From JBBSMX01 sp038232935 (GTDB lineage Bacteria > Bacteroidota > Rhodothermia > Rhodothermales > JANQRZ01): a stretch of 15,321 nucleotides of DNA. The notes below the pieces were generated by a model. That model searched no databases. It saw nothing but the letters and a program-made list of their open reading frames with translations, and was not told where the DNA came from. Each line of letters begins with the position of its first letter. The first letter of the stretch is position 1. The position numbers and the translations under genes are program-made. The stretch covers positions 1 to 15,321 of the forward strand of contig JBBSMX010000102.1 in the NCBI GenBank assembly GCA_038232935.1, written 5' to 3'. This document shows positions 6,516 to 12,755 of the stretch, piece after piece.

Positions 6516-7262
6516 TCACGTCGTAGCGCTCTCCATCAAAAACTGCAGGCTGTCTCCGGGCGCGTGCTCTGTGGGCTCGTCGCTGCCCCGGAATACCCGC
6601 GCAGGCTTGTCGCCGAGCAGCGTGAGCCGGTCGCCTTCGACCCGCAGGATCGTCCCCTCCGGCAGCCCGACGACCGGCACGTTCGGGTTCGCCGTGCAGA
6701 ACTCGGCGATCCGCTCCGCCCGCGTTTCGCCCTGGTGGCCCGGCGGGTGCGCGTCCGTGTAGTGCGGGTTGATCTGAAACGGGACGAGGCCGAGCGCGCC
6801 GAGCCCCGGCGGCTCGACGATGGGCATATCGTTCGTCGTGCAGATCGTCGGGCACGCGAGGTTCGAGCCGGCGCTCCAGCCGACGTACGGCACGCCCTCG
6901 TTGACGCGCGCCCGGATGCGGGGGAGGAGCCCGCGCTCGGCTACTTCCCGGAGCAGGTGGAACGTGTTGCCGCCGCCGACCGCCATCGCGTCGGCCTCGT
7001 CCACGGCCCGCGCCGGGTCGTCCGCTTCGTGGATCGGGACGATCTCGTACCCCGCCGCTTCGAACGGTGCCCGCGCGTTCGCGGCGTAGTCGTCGTACGA
7101 GATTCGCACGCCTGCGTAGGGGACGAAGAGTACGCGCTTCCGCGCCGAGCCGAGGAAGTCGCGGAGGGAGTCGAGGGCGTGTTCGAGGTAGCCCTGCCCG
7201 GCGTTGCGCGAGTTGCTGAGCAGGAGGAGGCGACGGTGTGGGTTGGAAGGGAGGACGGACAC
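6516..7262 (-). CDS. pepE: Peptidase E (alpha-aspartyl dipeptidase, family S51)
   Basis: This encodes 248 residues. PepE hydrolyses Asp-Xaa dipeptides in the cytoplasm. The start LLLLSNSRNAGQGYLEHAL matches the family N-terminus. The nucleophile Ser130 lies in VGWSAGSNLA, with Asp145 in TTNDMPI and His167 in NPHYTDAHPPGHQGE. These three sit at the same mutual spacing as the Ser120-Asp135-His157 triad known for enterobacterial PepE, each shifted by 10. GTG 7262 (VSVLPSNPHRR) is chosen because it begins just before the conserved core. A longer reading from 7376 would translate a palindromic intergenic element. The TGA (6518-6516) overlaps an ATG for the patatin frame as TGATG, suggesting coupling. 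Upstream lie 127 bp with the 22-bp palindrome, so this gene may head its own transcript. Confidence 0.92.
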   Translation of the reverse strand: MSVLPSNPHRRLLLLSNSRNAGQGYLEHALDSLRDFLGSARKRVLFVPYAGVRISYDDYAANARAPFEAAGYEIVPIHEADDPARAVDEADAMAVGGGNTFHLLREVAERGLLPRIRARVNEGVPYVGWSAGSNLACPTICTTNDMPIVEPPGLGALGLVPFQINPHYTDAHPPGHQGETRAERIAEFCTANPNVPVVGLPEGTILRVEGDRLTLLGDKPARVFRGSDEPTEHAPGDSLQFLMESATT

Positions 7263-7327
7263 GGGATCGAGGGATCGAGAGATTGGGACGAGAGCATCGA
7301 AGCTACGGCACCCCTGTGGAAACCGTA

Positions 7328-7349
7328 GAGACGCAGCATGCTGCGTCTC
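7328..7349. repeat. Perfect 22-bp palindrome (dispersed repeat, copy 1)
   Basis: The arms GAGACGCAGCA (7328-7338) and TGCTGCGTCTC (7339-7349) are exact reverse complements with no loop. It sits between the end of the O-methyltransferase gene (7390) and the start of peptidase E (7262). A diverged second copy is at 12398-12419. A similar GC-rich palindrome in two intergenic spots suggests a REP-like dispersed element. It lacks a T-run on either side, so a simple terminator role is not supported. Confidence 0.75.
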
Positions 7350-7389
7350 CAAGACCGTCGGCGGGACACACTCCACGGGCGAGGTGGGA

Positions 7390-8448
7390 CTACCGAGTCG
7401 GTTTCGTCGCGTTCTGCTGACCGACGCCGGGCAGCGTCCGAAACCTCACGGGTCGCCTCGGAACGAGTCCGGCGATGCGTTGCCAGTCCGCCATCTCCTC
7501 GAACGTGCGCGTGCCTGCCGCGCTCGTGAGGGCGAAGTAGAGGTCGGCGAGGGCGGCGAGTTGGCCAGCTGCTTCTGGCTGCGCGGTACGCATCACCTCT
7601 TGCACGATGAGGACACCGCCTGGCCTGAGCGCGTGCGCAAACCGTTGCACGAGCGCCTGCCCCGTCGCGTCGTCGAAGTGGTGGACGAACTGGCCGACGA
7701 AGACCACGTCGTACGTCTCCGCGCCGAGGTCGTCTTCCAGGGCATCGCCGACCCGGTGCGTGACGCGCCCGCCGACGCCGGACGTCGCGGCGGCCTCGGC
7801 CAGCAGTGGCGCAGCCTGGGCGACGGCGGCCGGCAGGTCGAGGACGACGGCACGGAGCTGCGGATAGCGCGCGCAGAACGCGACGGAGAACGCACCGTGT
7901 GCCCCGCCCACATCGAGCAGGTCGCGGGCGGCCTCGGGCACGGGCGCGCGGCGCACCGTCTCGGGCACGGCCAGCCGCGCCAGCGACCGCATCCCGCGCT
8001 GGTAGAGGTCCCACTCCGGCTCCGTCATCGCCGCGTGGAAGTCGAGCGGCTCGCCGCGCTCGACGAACGCGTCGAGCCGGGCGATCCAGTCCCATTCGAG
8101 CTTGCGGAACCGGAGGCTGTCGCAGAGCGAGTGCGGGCTGTCTTCGAGCAGCCACTTCCGCGCGAGCGGCGTGAGGGCGTAGCCGCCGGGCCGCCGGAGA
8201 TAGCCCGCGCCGACGAGCGCGTCGAGGAGCGTCGCTGTCGCCGCCGCGTGCGTGCCGCAGGCGGCGGCGACGGCGGCGGCGGAGCGCGGACCGGCGGCGA
8301 GTGTCTCGAACACGCCGTGTTCCGTCGCCACCATCAGAGCCCGAGCGAGCAGGAGCGTCGGGTGCGTGTGGAGGAACGGCGTCGGTACGAGGCCGAGGGC
8401 GAGCGCCGCCCGCTCCGCTACGTTGTCGGGCTGGAGGCCGAGGCGCAC
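7390..8448 (-). CDS. SAM-dependent O-methyltransferase (acetylserotonin O-methyltransferase-like)
   Basis: This encodes 352 residues. Residues about 25-100 form a winged-helix dimerisation domain (LARALMVATEHGVFETLAAG, LLDALVGAGYLRR, YALTPLARKWL). The Rossmann methyltransferase domain follows: motif I LLDVGGAHGAFSVAF (about 177-191), VVLDLP (201-206) whose Asp would bind the ribose of SAM, GDALEDDLG, YDVVFVGQFVHHFDD with His256/His257 in the catalytic-base region, and LRPGGVLIVQE. This is the class I small-molecule O-methyltransferase architecture (PF00891), also seen in hydroxyneurosporene and multidrug-like methyltransferases; the substrate cannot be told. GTG 8448 is preferred: it begins 4 bp after the stop of the secreted FG-GAP gene, and the frame further up is that gene's shadow. 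Co-transcription with the FG-GAP gene is likely. No biosynthetic cluster surrounds it. Confidence 0.88.
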   Translation of the reverse strand: MRLGLQPDNVAERAALALGLVPTPFLHTHPTLLLARALMVATEHGVFETLAAGPRSAAAVAAACGTHAAATATLLDALVGAGYLRRPGGYALTPLARKWLLEDSPHSLCDSLRFRKLEWDWIARLDAFVERGEPLDFHAAMTEPEWDLYQRGMRSLARLAVPETVRRAPVPEAARDLLDVGGAHGAFSVAFCARYPQLRAVVLDLPAAVAQAAPLLAEAAATSGVGGRVTHRVGDALEDDLGAETYDVVFVGQFVHHFDDATGQALVQRFAHALRPGGVLIVQEVMRTAQPEAAGQLAALADLYFALTSAAGTRTFEEMADWQRIAGLVPRRPVRFRTLPGVGQQNATKPTR

Positions 8449-8452
8449 CGCG

Positions 8453-10174
8453 CTACCGGGCGAGGGTGAGCGTGCGCGTCGCCGACACGCCGCCTGCGTC
8501 GAGCCGGACGATGTAGGTCCCGCTCGCCAGCCCATGCGTGGATAGCGAGAGCGTGTGGTTCCCCGCGCCGCGCACGCCCGCTTCGTGCGTGGCGACGGCC
8601 CGGCCGCGCGCGTCGAACACGCGGACCGTCACCGGGCTCGGAGCCGCGAGCGAGAACCGGACGGTAGCGGTTTCGCGGGCGGGGTTGGGGTAGAGCGTGA
8701 CCGAGAAGCCGGCCGGCAGGGTCGTCTCGGCGCTCGTATCCGGGCCGGGGTTTTCGTAGAAATAGAGCCGGTCGTCGCCCTCGTCGATGCCCGTCACGTC
8801 GAGGTCGCCGTCGTTGTCGCGGTCGTGGAAGACGGCGCACGAGCCGTTGCCGGAGACGGGGAAAGCACGGGGGTCGGCGAACGCGCCGGTGCCGAGGTTC
8901 TCGTAGAGGTGGAAGTTCCGGCTCGAATAGTTGCTCGCGAGCATGTCGAGGTCGCCGTCGCCATCGAGGTCGCCGAGGTCGATGGCGACGCTGAGACGGC
9001 CGAAGGGGTAGAGGACGGGCTCGCTGAGTCCGCCCGCGCCGTCGCCGAACGTGACCGACACGTTATTGGAGTGGGAGCCCGCCGCGACCACGTCTACGGC
9101 ACCGTCCCCGTTCACGTCGCCGGCCGCGAGCATCCACGGTGCCGTCGCTGCCGAGACGGTTGAGGCGACGGAGAGTCCGCCCTCGCCGTCGCCGAGCAAG
9201 AGCACGATCTCGCCGCTGTCGATGGCCCCGACGAAGAGGTCGGTGATCCCGTCGCCATTCGCGTCGGCGGCGGCGCAGGCTGTCTCCCCGTCCGTGCCTG
9301 TCTCCACCACGACGGGCCGAGAGAACGTTCCATCGCCGAGCCCCCGCAGGAGCGTCACGTTCGAAGCACTTCGGTTCGCCGTGGCGAGGTCGTCGTGCCC
9401 GTCGCCGTCGAGGTCGAGCACGCAGAGCCCGCGTACGGACTGGCCGGCGAGGTAACTCGCGGCACTGCCGAAGCCGCCGGTTCCGTCACCGAGCATCACG
9501 CTCACACGGTTGTTTCCGATGTTGCCGACGGCGACGTCCAGCAACCCGTCCTCGTTGAAGTCGCTGCCCTCGTTCGTGCTTGGAATCGAGCCGTTGGGGA
9601 GGGGGTGGACGGCGAAGGGGCCGTACTGCCCTGCCCCGTCGTTGAGGAACACGCGGAGGTCGTTGGCCGCCTCGTTCGGGATCGCGAGGTCGGTCCACCC
9701 GTCGTCGTTGAGATCACCCGCGTACGCGCCGTACGAAACGATATTGCCCTCGCCCGGCCGGCGCGTCGAGAGCTGACCGACCTCCACGATGTCGAGTGAC
9801 GCGGGGGCAGCGCTCACCCAGAAGCTCCACGCGAAGCCCGTCGCCATCGGGGTCCCGTCCTCGTCCCGAAGACCTTTCGAGAGCGAGACCGTCACTGCCT
9901 CGCCGGCAAAGAACGGCGTGTCCGGCACGAAACGGAGCGTCGCGCCGTCCATCGTGAGCGTCCCGGCGGTCGGCCCCGACCACCGCCCGACCACTCGCAC
10001 CGTAGCCGGTGTCACCGAAGCTGGGTCGAGTGCCCCGTCGAACACGACCTCGATGGCGGACGAGGCGGCAGCGGAGAGCGAGTGAGACGCGGGGGTTGTC
10101 GAGAGCACATCGGGCTGCGCTGCTGCCGCTACGGGGAGGAGCCAGAGTGCGAGGGCGAGGGCAGAGCGGAGCAT
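8453..10174 (-). CDS. Secreted FG-GAP/VCBS repeat protein with Ig-like domain and T9SS sorting tail
   Basis: This encodes 573 residues. A Sec signal peptide (MLRSALALALWLLPVAAAAQ) is probably cleaved after AAAA. Residues 22-122 form an SbsA/Big_5 Ig-like domain (VLSTTPASHSLSAAASSAIE to WSFWVSA). Seven FG-GAP/VCBS repeats follow, each with a D-x-(D/N)-x-DG calcium loop: about 152, 203, 252, 302, 351, 401 and 450 (for example DLDGDGDLD, DANGDGITD). Residues about 488-573 are the type A sorting domain (YPNPARETATVRFSL, VRVFDARGRAVATHEAG, GLASGTYIVRLDAGG, TRTLTLAR). The protein should pass through the type IX system and be displayed or released. Repeats of this type often bind ligands or polysaccharide, but nothing here gives a catalytic role. 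ATG 10174 gives the clean signal peptide; an in-frame start at 10213 would add 13 residues before it. Confidence 0.92.
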   Translation of the reverse strand: MLRSALALALWLLPVAAAAQPDVLSTTPASHSLSAAASSAIEVVFDGALDPASVTPATVRVVGRWSGPTAGTLTMDGATLRFVPDTPFFAGEAVTVSLSKGLRDEDGTPMATGFAWSFWVSAAPASLDIVEVGQLSTRRPGEGNIVSYGAYAGDLNDDGWTDLAIPNEAANDLRVFLNDGAGQYGPFAVHPLPNGSIPSTNEGSDFNEDGLLDVAVGNIGNNRVSVMLGDGTGGFGSAASYLAGQSVRGLCVLDLDGDGHDDLATANRSASNVTLLRGLGDGTFSRPVVVETGTDGETACAAADANGDGITDLFVGAIDSGEIVLLLGDGEGGLSVASTVSAATAPWMLAAGDVNGDGAVDVVAAGSHSNNVSVTFGDGAGGLSEPVLYPFGRLSVAIDLGDLDGDGDLDMLASNYSSRNFHLYENLGTGAFADPRAFPVSGNGSCAVFHDRDNDGDLDVTGIDEGDDRLYFYENPGPDTSAETTLPAGFSVTLYPNPARETATVRFSLAAPSPVTVRVFDARGRAVATHEAGVRGAGNHTLSLSTHGLASGTYIVRLDAGGVSATRTLTLAR

Positions 10175-10201
10175 GGCGGGTACCGGCAAGGGAAGTACGA
10201 A

Positions 10202-10207
10202 AGTATA
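10202..10207 (-). promoter_or_regulatory. Possible -10 element for the FG-GAP gene
   Basis: Read on the minus strand the sequence is TATACT, followed by TTCGTAC, 28-33 bp before the ATG at 10174. TATACT matches five of six bases of TATAAT. No good -35 is seen at 16-18 bp. This is weak evidence in an otherwise GC-rich stretch. Confidence 0.25.
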
Positions 10208-10260
10208 CGGCACCCGCCTCGCCGAGGTCGGTCTACATCGGCGGATCCCTGTGCCCGCCG

Positions 10261-10626
10261 CTACTTGATGAAACGGATCGTGGCCGGATAGCGGTACACC
10301 TCCCCATCCCGCGTGCGCATCGCGGCGATGATGGGGAAGACGACCATCGCGATGAGCACGATGGGCAGCAACACGAAGCCGACCACCACGACCATCAGGA
10401 CGGCGGATACGATCGATGCCAGCGTCATCGTGATCTGGAAGTTGACGGCCTCCTTGCCCTGCTCGTCGATGAACGGGTCGTCGTCGCGCTTGAGGAACCA
10501 GACGATAAGGGGGGCGAGGAGGAAGCCGATCCCGTTGCCGAGCAGCCCGACGAGGGCGCTCAGGTGGAGGAGGGACGCCGTTTTGCAGGCGTCGTCGGAG
10601 ATCGTCGGGTCGAGGGTGTGGTCCAT
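10261..10626 (-). CDS. DUF4870 (Tic20-like) small membrane protein
   Basis: This encodes 121 residues. The family core is clear: LLHLSALVGLLGNGIGFLLAP (about 19-39), LIVWFLKRDDDPFIDEQGKEAVNFQIT (40-66), then two hydrophobic helices (about 67-102), ending in a short charged tail with RDGEVYRYP. DUF4870 proteins have three to four membrane segments and an acidic cytoplasmic loop D-D-P-F-I-D-x-Q-G-K-E-A. Their biochemical role is not established. ATG 10626 lies 147 bp from the divergent DUF2188 gene, so the two may share a regulatory region. Confidence 0.9.
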   Translation of the reverse strand: MDHTLDPTISDDACKTASLLHLSALVGLLGNGIGFLLAPLIVWFLKRDDDPFIDEQGKEAVNFQITMTLASIVSAVLMVVVVGFVLLPIVLIAMVVFPIIAAMRTRDGEVYRYPATIRFIK

Positions 10627-10773
10627 GGGAGAAGAGGTGAGGTGAGCAGATGAAGGGGTCTACGGGAGTTTTGGCGCAGAGTTTAGCGTGGACGGGAATT
10701 GGGTGAGGTGCGTATCATGTCGTTCCCGTCGAACCTATCCCATCCCCTTCTATCCAATCCAACGAGAAAACCC

Positions 10774-11094
10774 ATGGCACAGACCGTATACCACGTCGTC
10801 CCGAGCGGCGACGAGTGGGCCGTTAAGAAGCAGGGCTCCGAGCAGGCGTCGCGCGTGGCCGGCACCCAGAAAGAGGCCATCAAGCACGCCGAAGAATTCG
10901 CCCGGAAGCAGGCCCCGAGCCGCGTCGTGATCCACGGCGAGGACGGGATGATCGAGGCGCAGCACTCGTTCGACAAAGGCACGTCGCCCGAGAGCCACTG
11001 GCTGACGGTGGTGACCGCGCCGCCCGTGCTGACGGGGCTCGCCCTCGCGCTCGGCGTCACTGGCCTCGTCTGGTTCCTCAAGAGCCGCGACTGA
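10774..11094 (+). CDS. DUF2188 protein with C-terminal transmembrane helix
   Basis: This encodes 106 residues from ATG 10774 (MAQTVYHVVPSGDEWAVKKQ). Residues 4-70 match the DUF2188 fold: HVVPxGDxWAVKxxGxxxAS, TQKEAIKHAEEFARKQ, SRVVIHGEDGMIE. Residues about 78-101 form one membrane helix (VTAPPVLTGLALALGVTGLVWFL) ending in the positive stop KSRD. DUF2188 domains are small alpha-beta folds of unknown function, often free-standing, so the appended membrane anchor is noteworthy. An upstream in-frame ATG at 10717 would add 19 low-complexity residues and is less likely. The 147-bp divergent region to DUF4870 contains AT-richer stretches (GAGTTTTGG; GTATCATG) but no promoter I can assign safely. Confidence 0.85.
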   Translation: MAQTVYHVVPSGDEWAVKKQGSEQASRVAGTQKEAIKHAEEFARKQAPSRVVIHGEDGMIEAQHSFDKGTSPESHWLTVVTAPPVLTGLALALGVTGLVWFLKSRD

Positions 11095-11121
11095 GCGCGC
11101 ATCAGGACTGAGCGCGTTCAG
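11089..11121. repeat. Short imperfect tandem duplication between convergent stops
   Basis: GACTGAGCGCGCATCAG (11089-11105) is followed by GACTGAGCGCGTTCAG (11106-11121). The first copy contains the TGA of the DUF2188 gene. The second ends at the stop of the convergent DUF1801 gene, whose TGA is read from 11120 to 11118. This looks like a small local duplication at a gene junction. Confidence 0.6.
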
Positions 11122-11480
11122 GGACGGGCGAGTGCGGCGGCCTGCTCGATGAGGGCGGCGAGCGCCGGAGCCTCGGCCTCCTCGGCCGTACGCACCTTCA
11201 CGTGGCGCGCTCGCTTGCCCGTGCCTTCGAGCAGGCCTTCGGGGTCGCCGAGGTCGGTGCCCCGAGCGAAATGGAGGTTGACGTGGCGGTTGTGCGGGCC
11301 GACCGCGCAGAAGCTCGTCGCGAGCGTGCCGTCGAAGCTGTATCCGATGTTTTTCCAGCCGGGGTAGAGCGTCTCGCTCGCGTCAGGCGTGAGCGTACGC
11401 ACGCGTGTGCAGAGCGCGAGGGCTACCTGGCGGGCGCTCGGATCGTAGGAGGCGAGAAACGCAGCGATCGGATCAGTCAT
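11118..11480 (-). CDS. DUF1801 (YdhG-like) protein
   Basis: This encodes 120 residues. Family features are ETLYPGWKNIGYSFDGT (the E-x-x-x-x-G-x-x-x-Y-x segment), FCAVGPHNRHVNLHFARGTDLGDPEGLLEGTGKRARHVKV and a helical end. DUF1801 proteins adopt the YdhG/frataxin-like alpha-beta fold; the role is unknown, although they recur in stress-related and DNA-linked contexts. ATG 11480 is the first start in the frame. The gene lies 74 bp from the end of comF, which is read in the same direction, so a joint transcript is possible. It converges on the DUF2188 gene with a 23-bp gap and no visible terminator. Confidence 0.85.
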   Translation of the reverse strand: MTDPIAAFLASYDPSARQVALALCTRVRTLTPDASETLYPGWKNIGYSFDGTLATSFCAVGPHNRHVNLHFARGTDLGDPEGLLEGTGKRARHVKVRTAEEAEAPALAALIEQAAALARP

Positions 11481-11554
11481 CGGTGGAGGGTTAGAGCGGG
11501 GGTGAGTGCGTGGCTTGGCTTGCTCGGTCGTCGTCCGGGCAAGGCGGCGTCGGG

Positions 11555-12295
11555 CTACTCCCGGGTGCAGGCGAGGATGGCGAGGTCCACCACGGCTCCG
11601 GCGGTACGGAGCGGATGCACCGCCGCGACGGCGGTGGCACCGGTCGTGAGCACGTCGTCGACGAGCAGCACGCGGCGGCCGGCGACGGCTTCAGGGGTTG
11701 AAAGCGCGAAGGCGTGCTCGACGTTTTCCCACCGTTCTGTTTTCGAGAGCGTAGTCTGCGAGCGGGTGGGGCGTGCTCGCGCCAGCCCGCCGATGTGGAC
11801 GGGGCGATCCAACACGTCGGCGATGCCCGCGGCGAGGCGTTCGCTCTGGTTGTAGCCGCGTTCCAGCCGGCGCCGACGGTGGAGGGGGACCGGGACGATC
11901 AGGTCCGGCGTCGGCGCGCCCCGCTCGCGCCACGCTTCGCCGACGAGCCGACCGAGGCGGACGCCGAGGGTCGGGAGGTTGCCGTACTTCAGCGCGTGCT
12001 GGATCCGCTGCAGCGTGCCGCCGTCGTCGAAGAGCCAGAGGGCGGCGGTGTGCTCGAAGGCGGTGGAGCCGCCGGGGAAACGGGCGAGGCGGGCACCGAG
12101 CGTGTCGGGATCGGCGCGCGGGATCGCGCGGAGGCAGGCGGGGCAGAGGGAGAGGGCGGGCTCGTCGGCCGGCAGCCGGTCGTCGCAGCCGAGGCAGAGC
12201 GGCGGGTAGAGCACGCCGACGAGCGCGCGCCCGAGCCGCCGGAGCAGCAGGGCGGGTCCGGTGGGGATCGCGGCCTTCACTCGTTTTTCCTCCAT
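11555..12295 (-). CDS. comF: ComF family phosphoribosyltransferase-like protein
   Basis: This encodes 246 residues, a normal length. The N-terminal zinc-ribbon Cys pairs are Cys34/Cys37 (CLGC) and Cys51/Cys54 (CPAC). LKYGNLPTLG (102-111) is the ComF LKYxG motif. VPVPLHRRRRLERGYNQSERLA (134-155) and the PRPP-binding loop VLLVDDVLTTGAT (209-221) complete the type I phosphoribosyltransferase fold. ComF (GntX in gamma-proteobacteria) is needed for DNA uptake during natural transformation, acting in the cytoplasm with the helicase ComFA and DprA; its biochemical activity is not settled. ATG 12295 is the only well-placed start. No other competence gene is visible nearby. Confidence 0.95.
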   Translation of the reverse strand: MEEKRVKAAIPTGPALLLRRLGRALVGVLYPPLCLGCDDRLPADEPALSLCPACLRAIPRADPDTLGARLARFPGGSTAFEHTAALWLFDDGGTLQRIQHALKYGNLPTLGVRLGRLVGEAWRERGAPTPDLIVPVPLHRRRRLERGYNQSERLAAGIADVLDRPVHIGGLARARPTRSQTTLSKTERWENVEHAFALSTPEAVAGRRVLLVDDVLTTGATAVAAVHPLRTAGAVVDLAILACTRE

Positions 12296-12397
12296 TCGGG
12301 GGGGAGGTCGTCCGGACGGATTGCGGGGGTGGGGATATCTTGCGTACTCTCCAATCTAGGCTCTGCGCCTGAGCGTCGCTCCTTTTCGTCTTTCCAC

Positions 12398-12419
12398 AGA
12401 CGCAGCACGCTGCGTTTCT
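12398..12419. repeat. Dispersed palindrome, diverged copy 2
   Basis: The core arms ACGCAGC (12400-12406) and GCTGCGT (12409-12415) pair perfectly around AC, and the flanks G/T and A/T extend the stem with one wobble. Apart from two base differences it has the same sequence as the perfect palindrome at 7328-7349. It ends about 20 bp before the ATG at 12441, in the divergent region between comF and the small plus-strand gene, so it would lie in that gene's promoter or leader. Confidence 0.65.
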
Positions 12420-12440
12420 ACTCCTGACTCCCGACCTACG

Positions 12441-12677
12441 ATGGCCCGAGATCGCCGTGGCATGCTCATCAAGAACCTCAGCGAGCGCCCGCTCACCATT
12501 CGTATGGCGACGCGGAAGCTGGAACTGGAGGCCGGCGAGGAAATCGCCGTCACCGCCGAAGAGGTGCGCGACTCGATCCTCCGCGAGCACCTCCAGATCC
12601 GCACGATCGCCGTCGTCCGTCCGACGACCTCGGAGGAGAACGAGGAGCTAGAGCGCGACCTGTCCGAGGAAGGGTGA
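12441..12677 (+). CDS. Uncharacterised 78-residue protein
   Basis: I do not recognise this family firmly. The 78 residues read as a beta-rich small domain: KNLSERPLTIRMATRKLELEAG, EEIAVTAEEVRDS, LREHLQIRTIAVVRP, then an acidic tail (SEENEELERDLSEEG). The pattern of 'N-L-S-x-R-P-L-T' followed by a glycine turn (EAGEE) and a 'V-R-D-S' step resembles short conserved proteins found in many bacteria and some phage-like loci. No catalytic motif, signal peptide or membrane segment is seen. ATG 12441 is used; ATG 12462 (MLIKNLSERPL) would give the core without the basic leader MARDRRG. The codon use and clean frame support a real gene. It precedes the mannosyltransferase gene by 78 bp on the same strand. 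Confidence 0.75.
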   Translation: MARDRRGMLIKNLSERPLTIRMATRKLELEAGEEIAVTAEEVRDSILREHLQIRTIAVVRPTTSEENEELERDLSEEG

Positions 12678-12686
12678 TAGAAGTGA

Positions 12687-12751
12687 AAAGGGTAAAGGAA
12701 AGCTGACTCGACGGGGATCGCCCCTTTTACCCTTTATCCTTCACCCTTTAT
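12687..12751 (+). promoter_or_regulatory. Inverted repeat with two alternative right arms before the mannosyltransferase gene
   Basis: The left arm AAAGGGTAAA (12687-12696) is the exact reverse complement of TTTACCCTTT (12726-12735), and a G-T and a G-C pair can extend the stem toward the loop. ACCCTTTAT occurs twice (12729-12737 and 12743-12751), so the left arm can also pair, over 7 bp, with the second copy. It lies between the stop of the 78-residue gene (12677) and ATG 12756. It could be a terminator for the first gene, an attenuator for the second, or simply a repeat of the AT-rich type common between genes. No T-run after the stem supports a strong terminator. Confidence 0.35.
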
Positions 12752-12755
12752 AAGG

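Noticed and set aside
5536..6762. Long plus-strand open frame across patatin and peptidase E
   Set aside because: It is the mirror of two minus-strand genes with complete catalytic motifs; its own translation is rich in Gly, Glu, Arg and His and has no domain.
7204..8469. Long plus-strand open frame opposite the methyltransferase
   Set aside because: It is a high-GC antisense shadow; the minus strand carries the full methyltransferase fold.
12309..12318. Palindrome CGTCCGGACG upstream of comF as an operator
   Set aside because: Ten-base GC palindromes are common by chance in DNA this GC-rich, and no second site is present.
12678..12755. PreQ1 riboswitch before the queuosine-related gene
   Set aside because: The leader lacks the preQ1-I stem with its A-rich tail or any other known aptamer layout that I can recognise; only a simple inverted repeat is seen.
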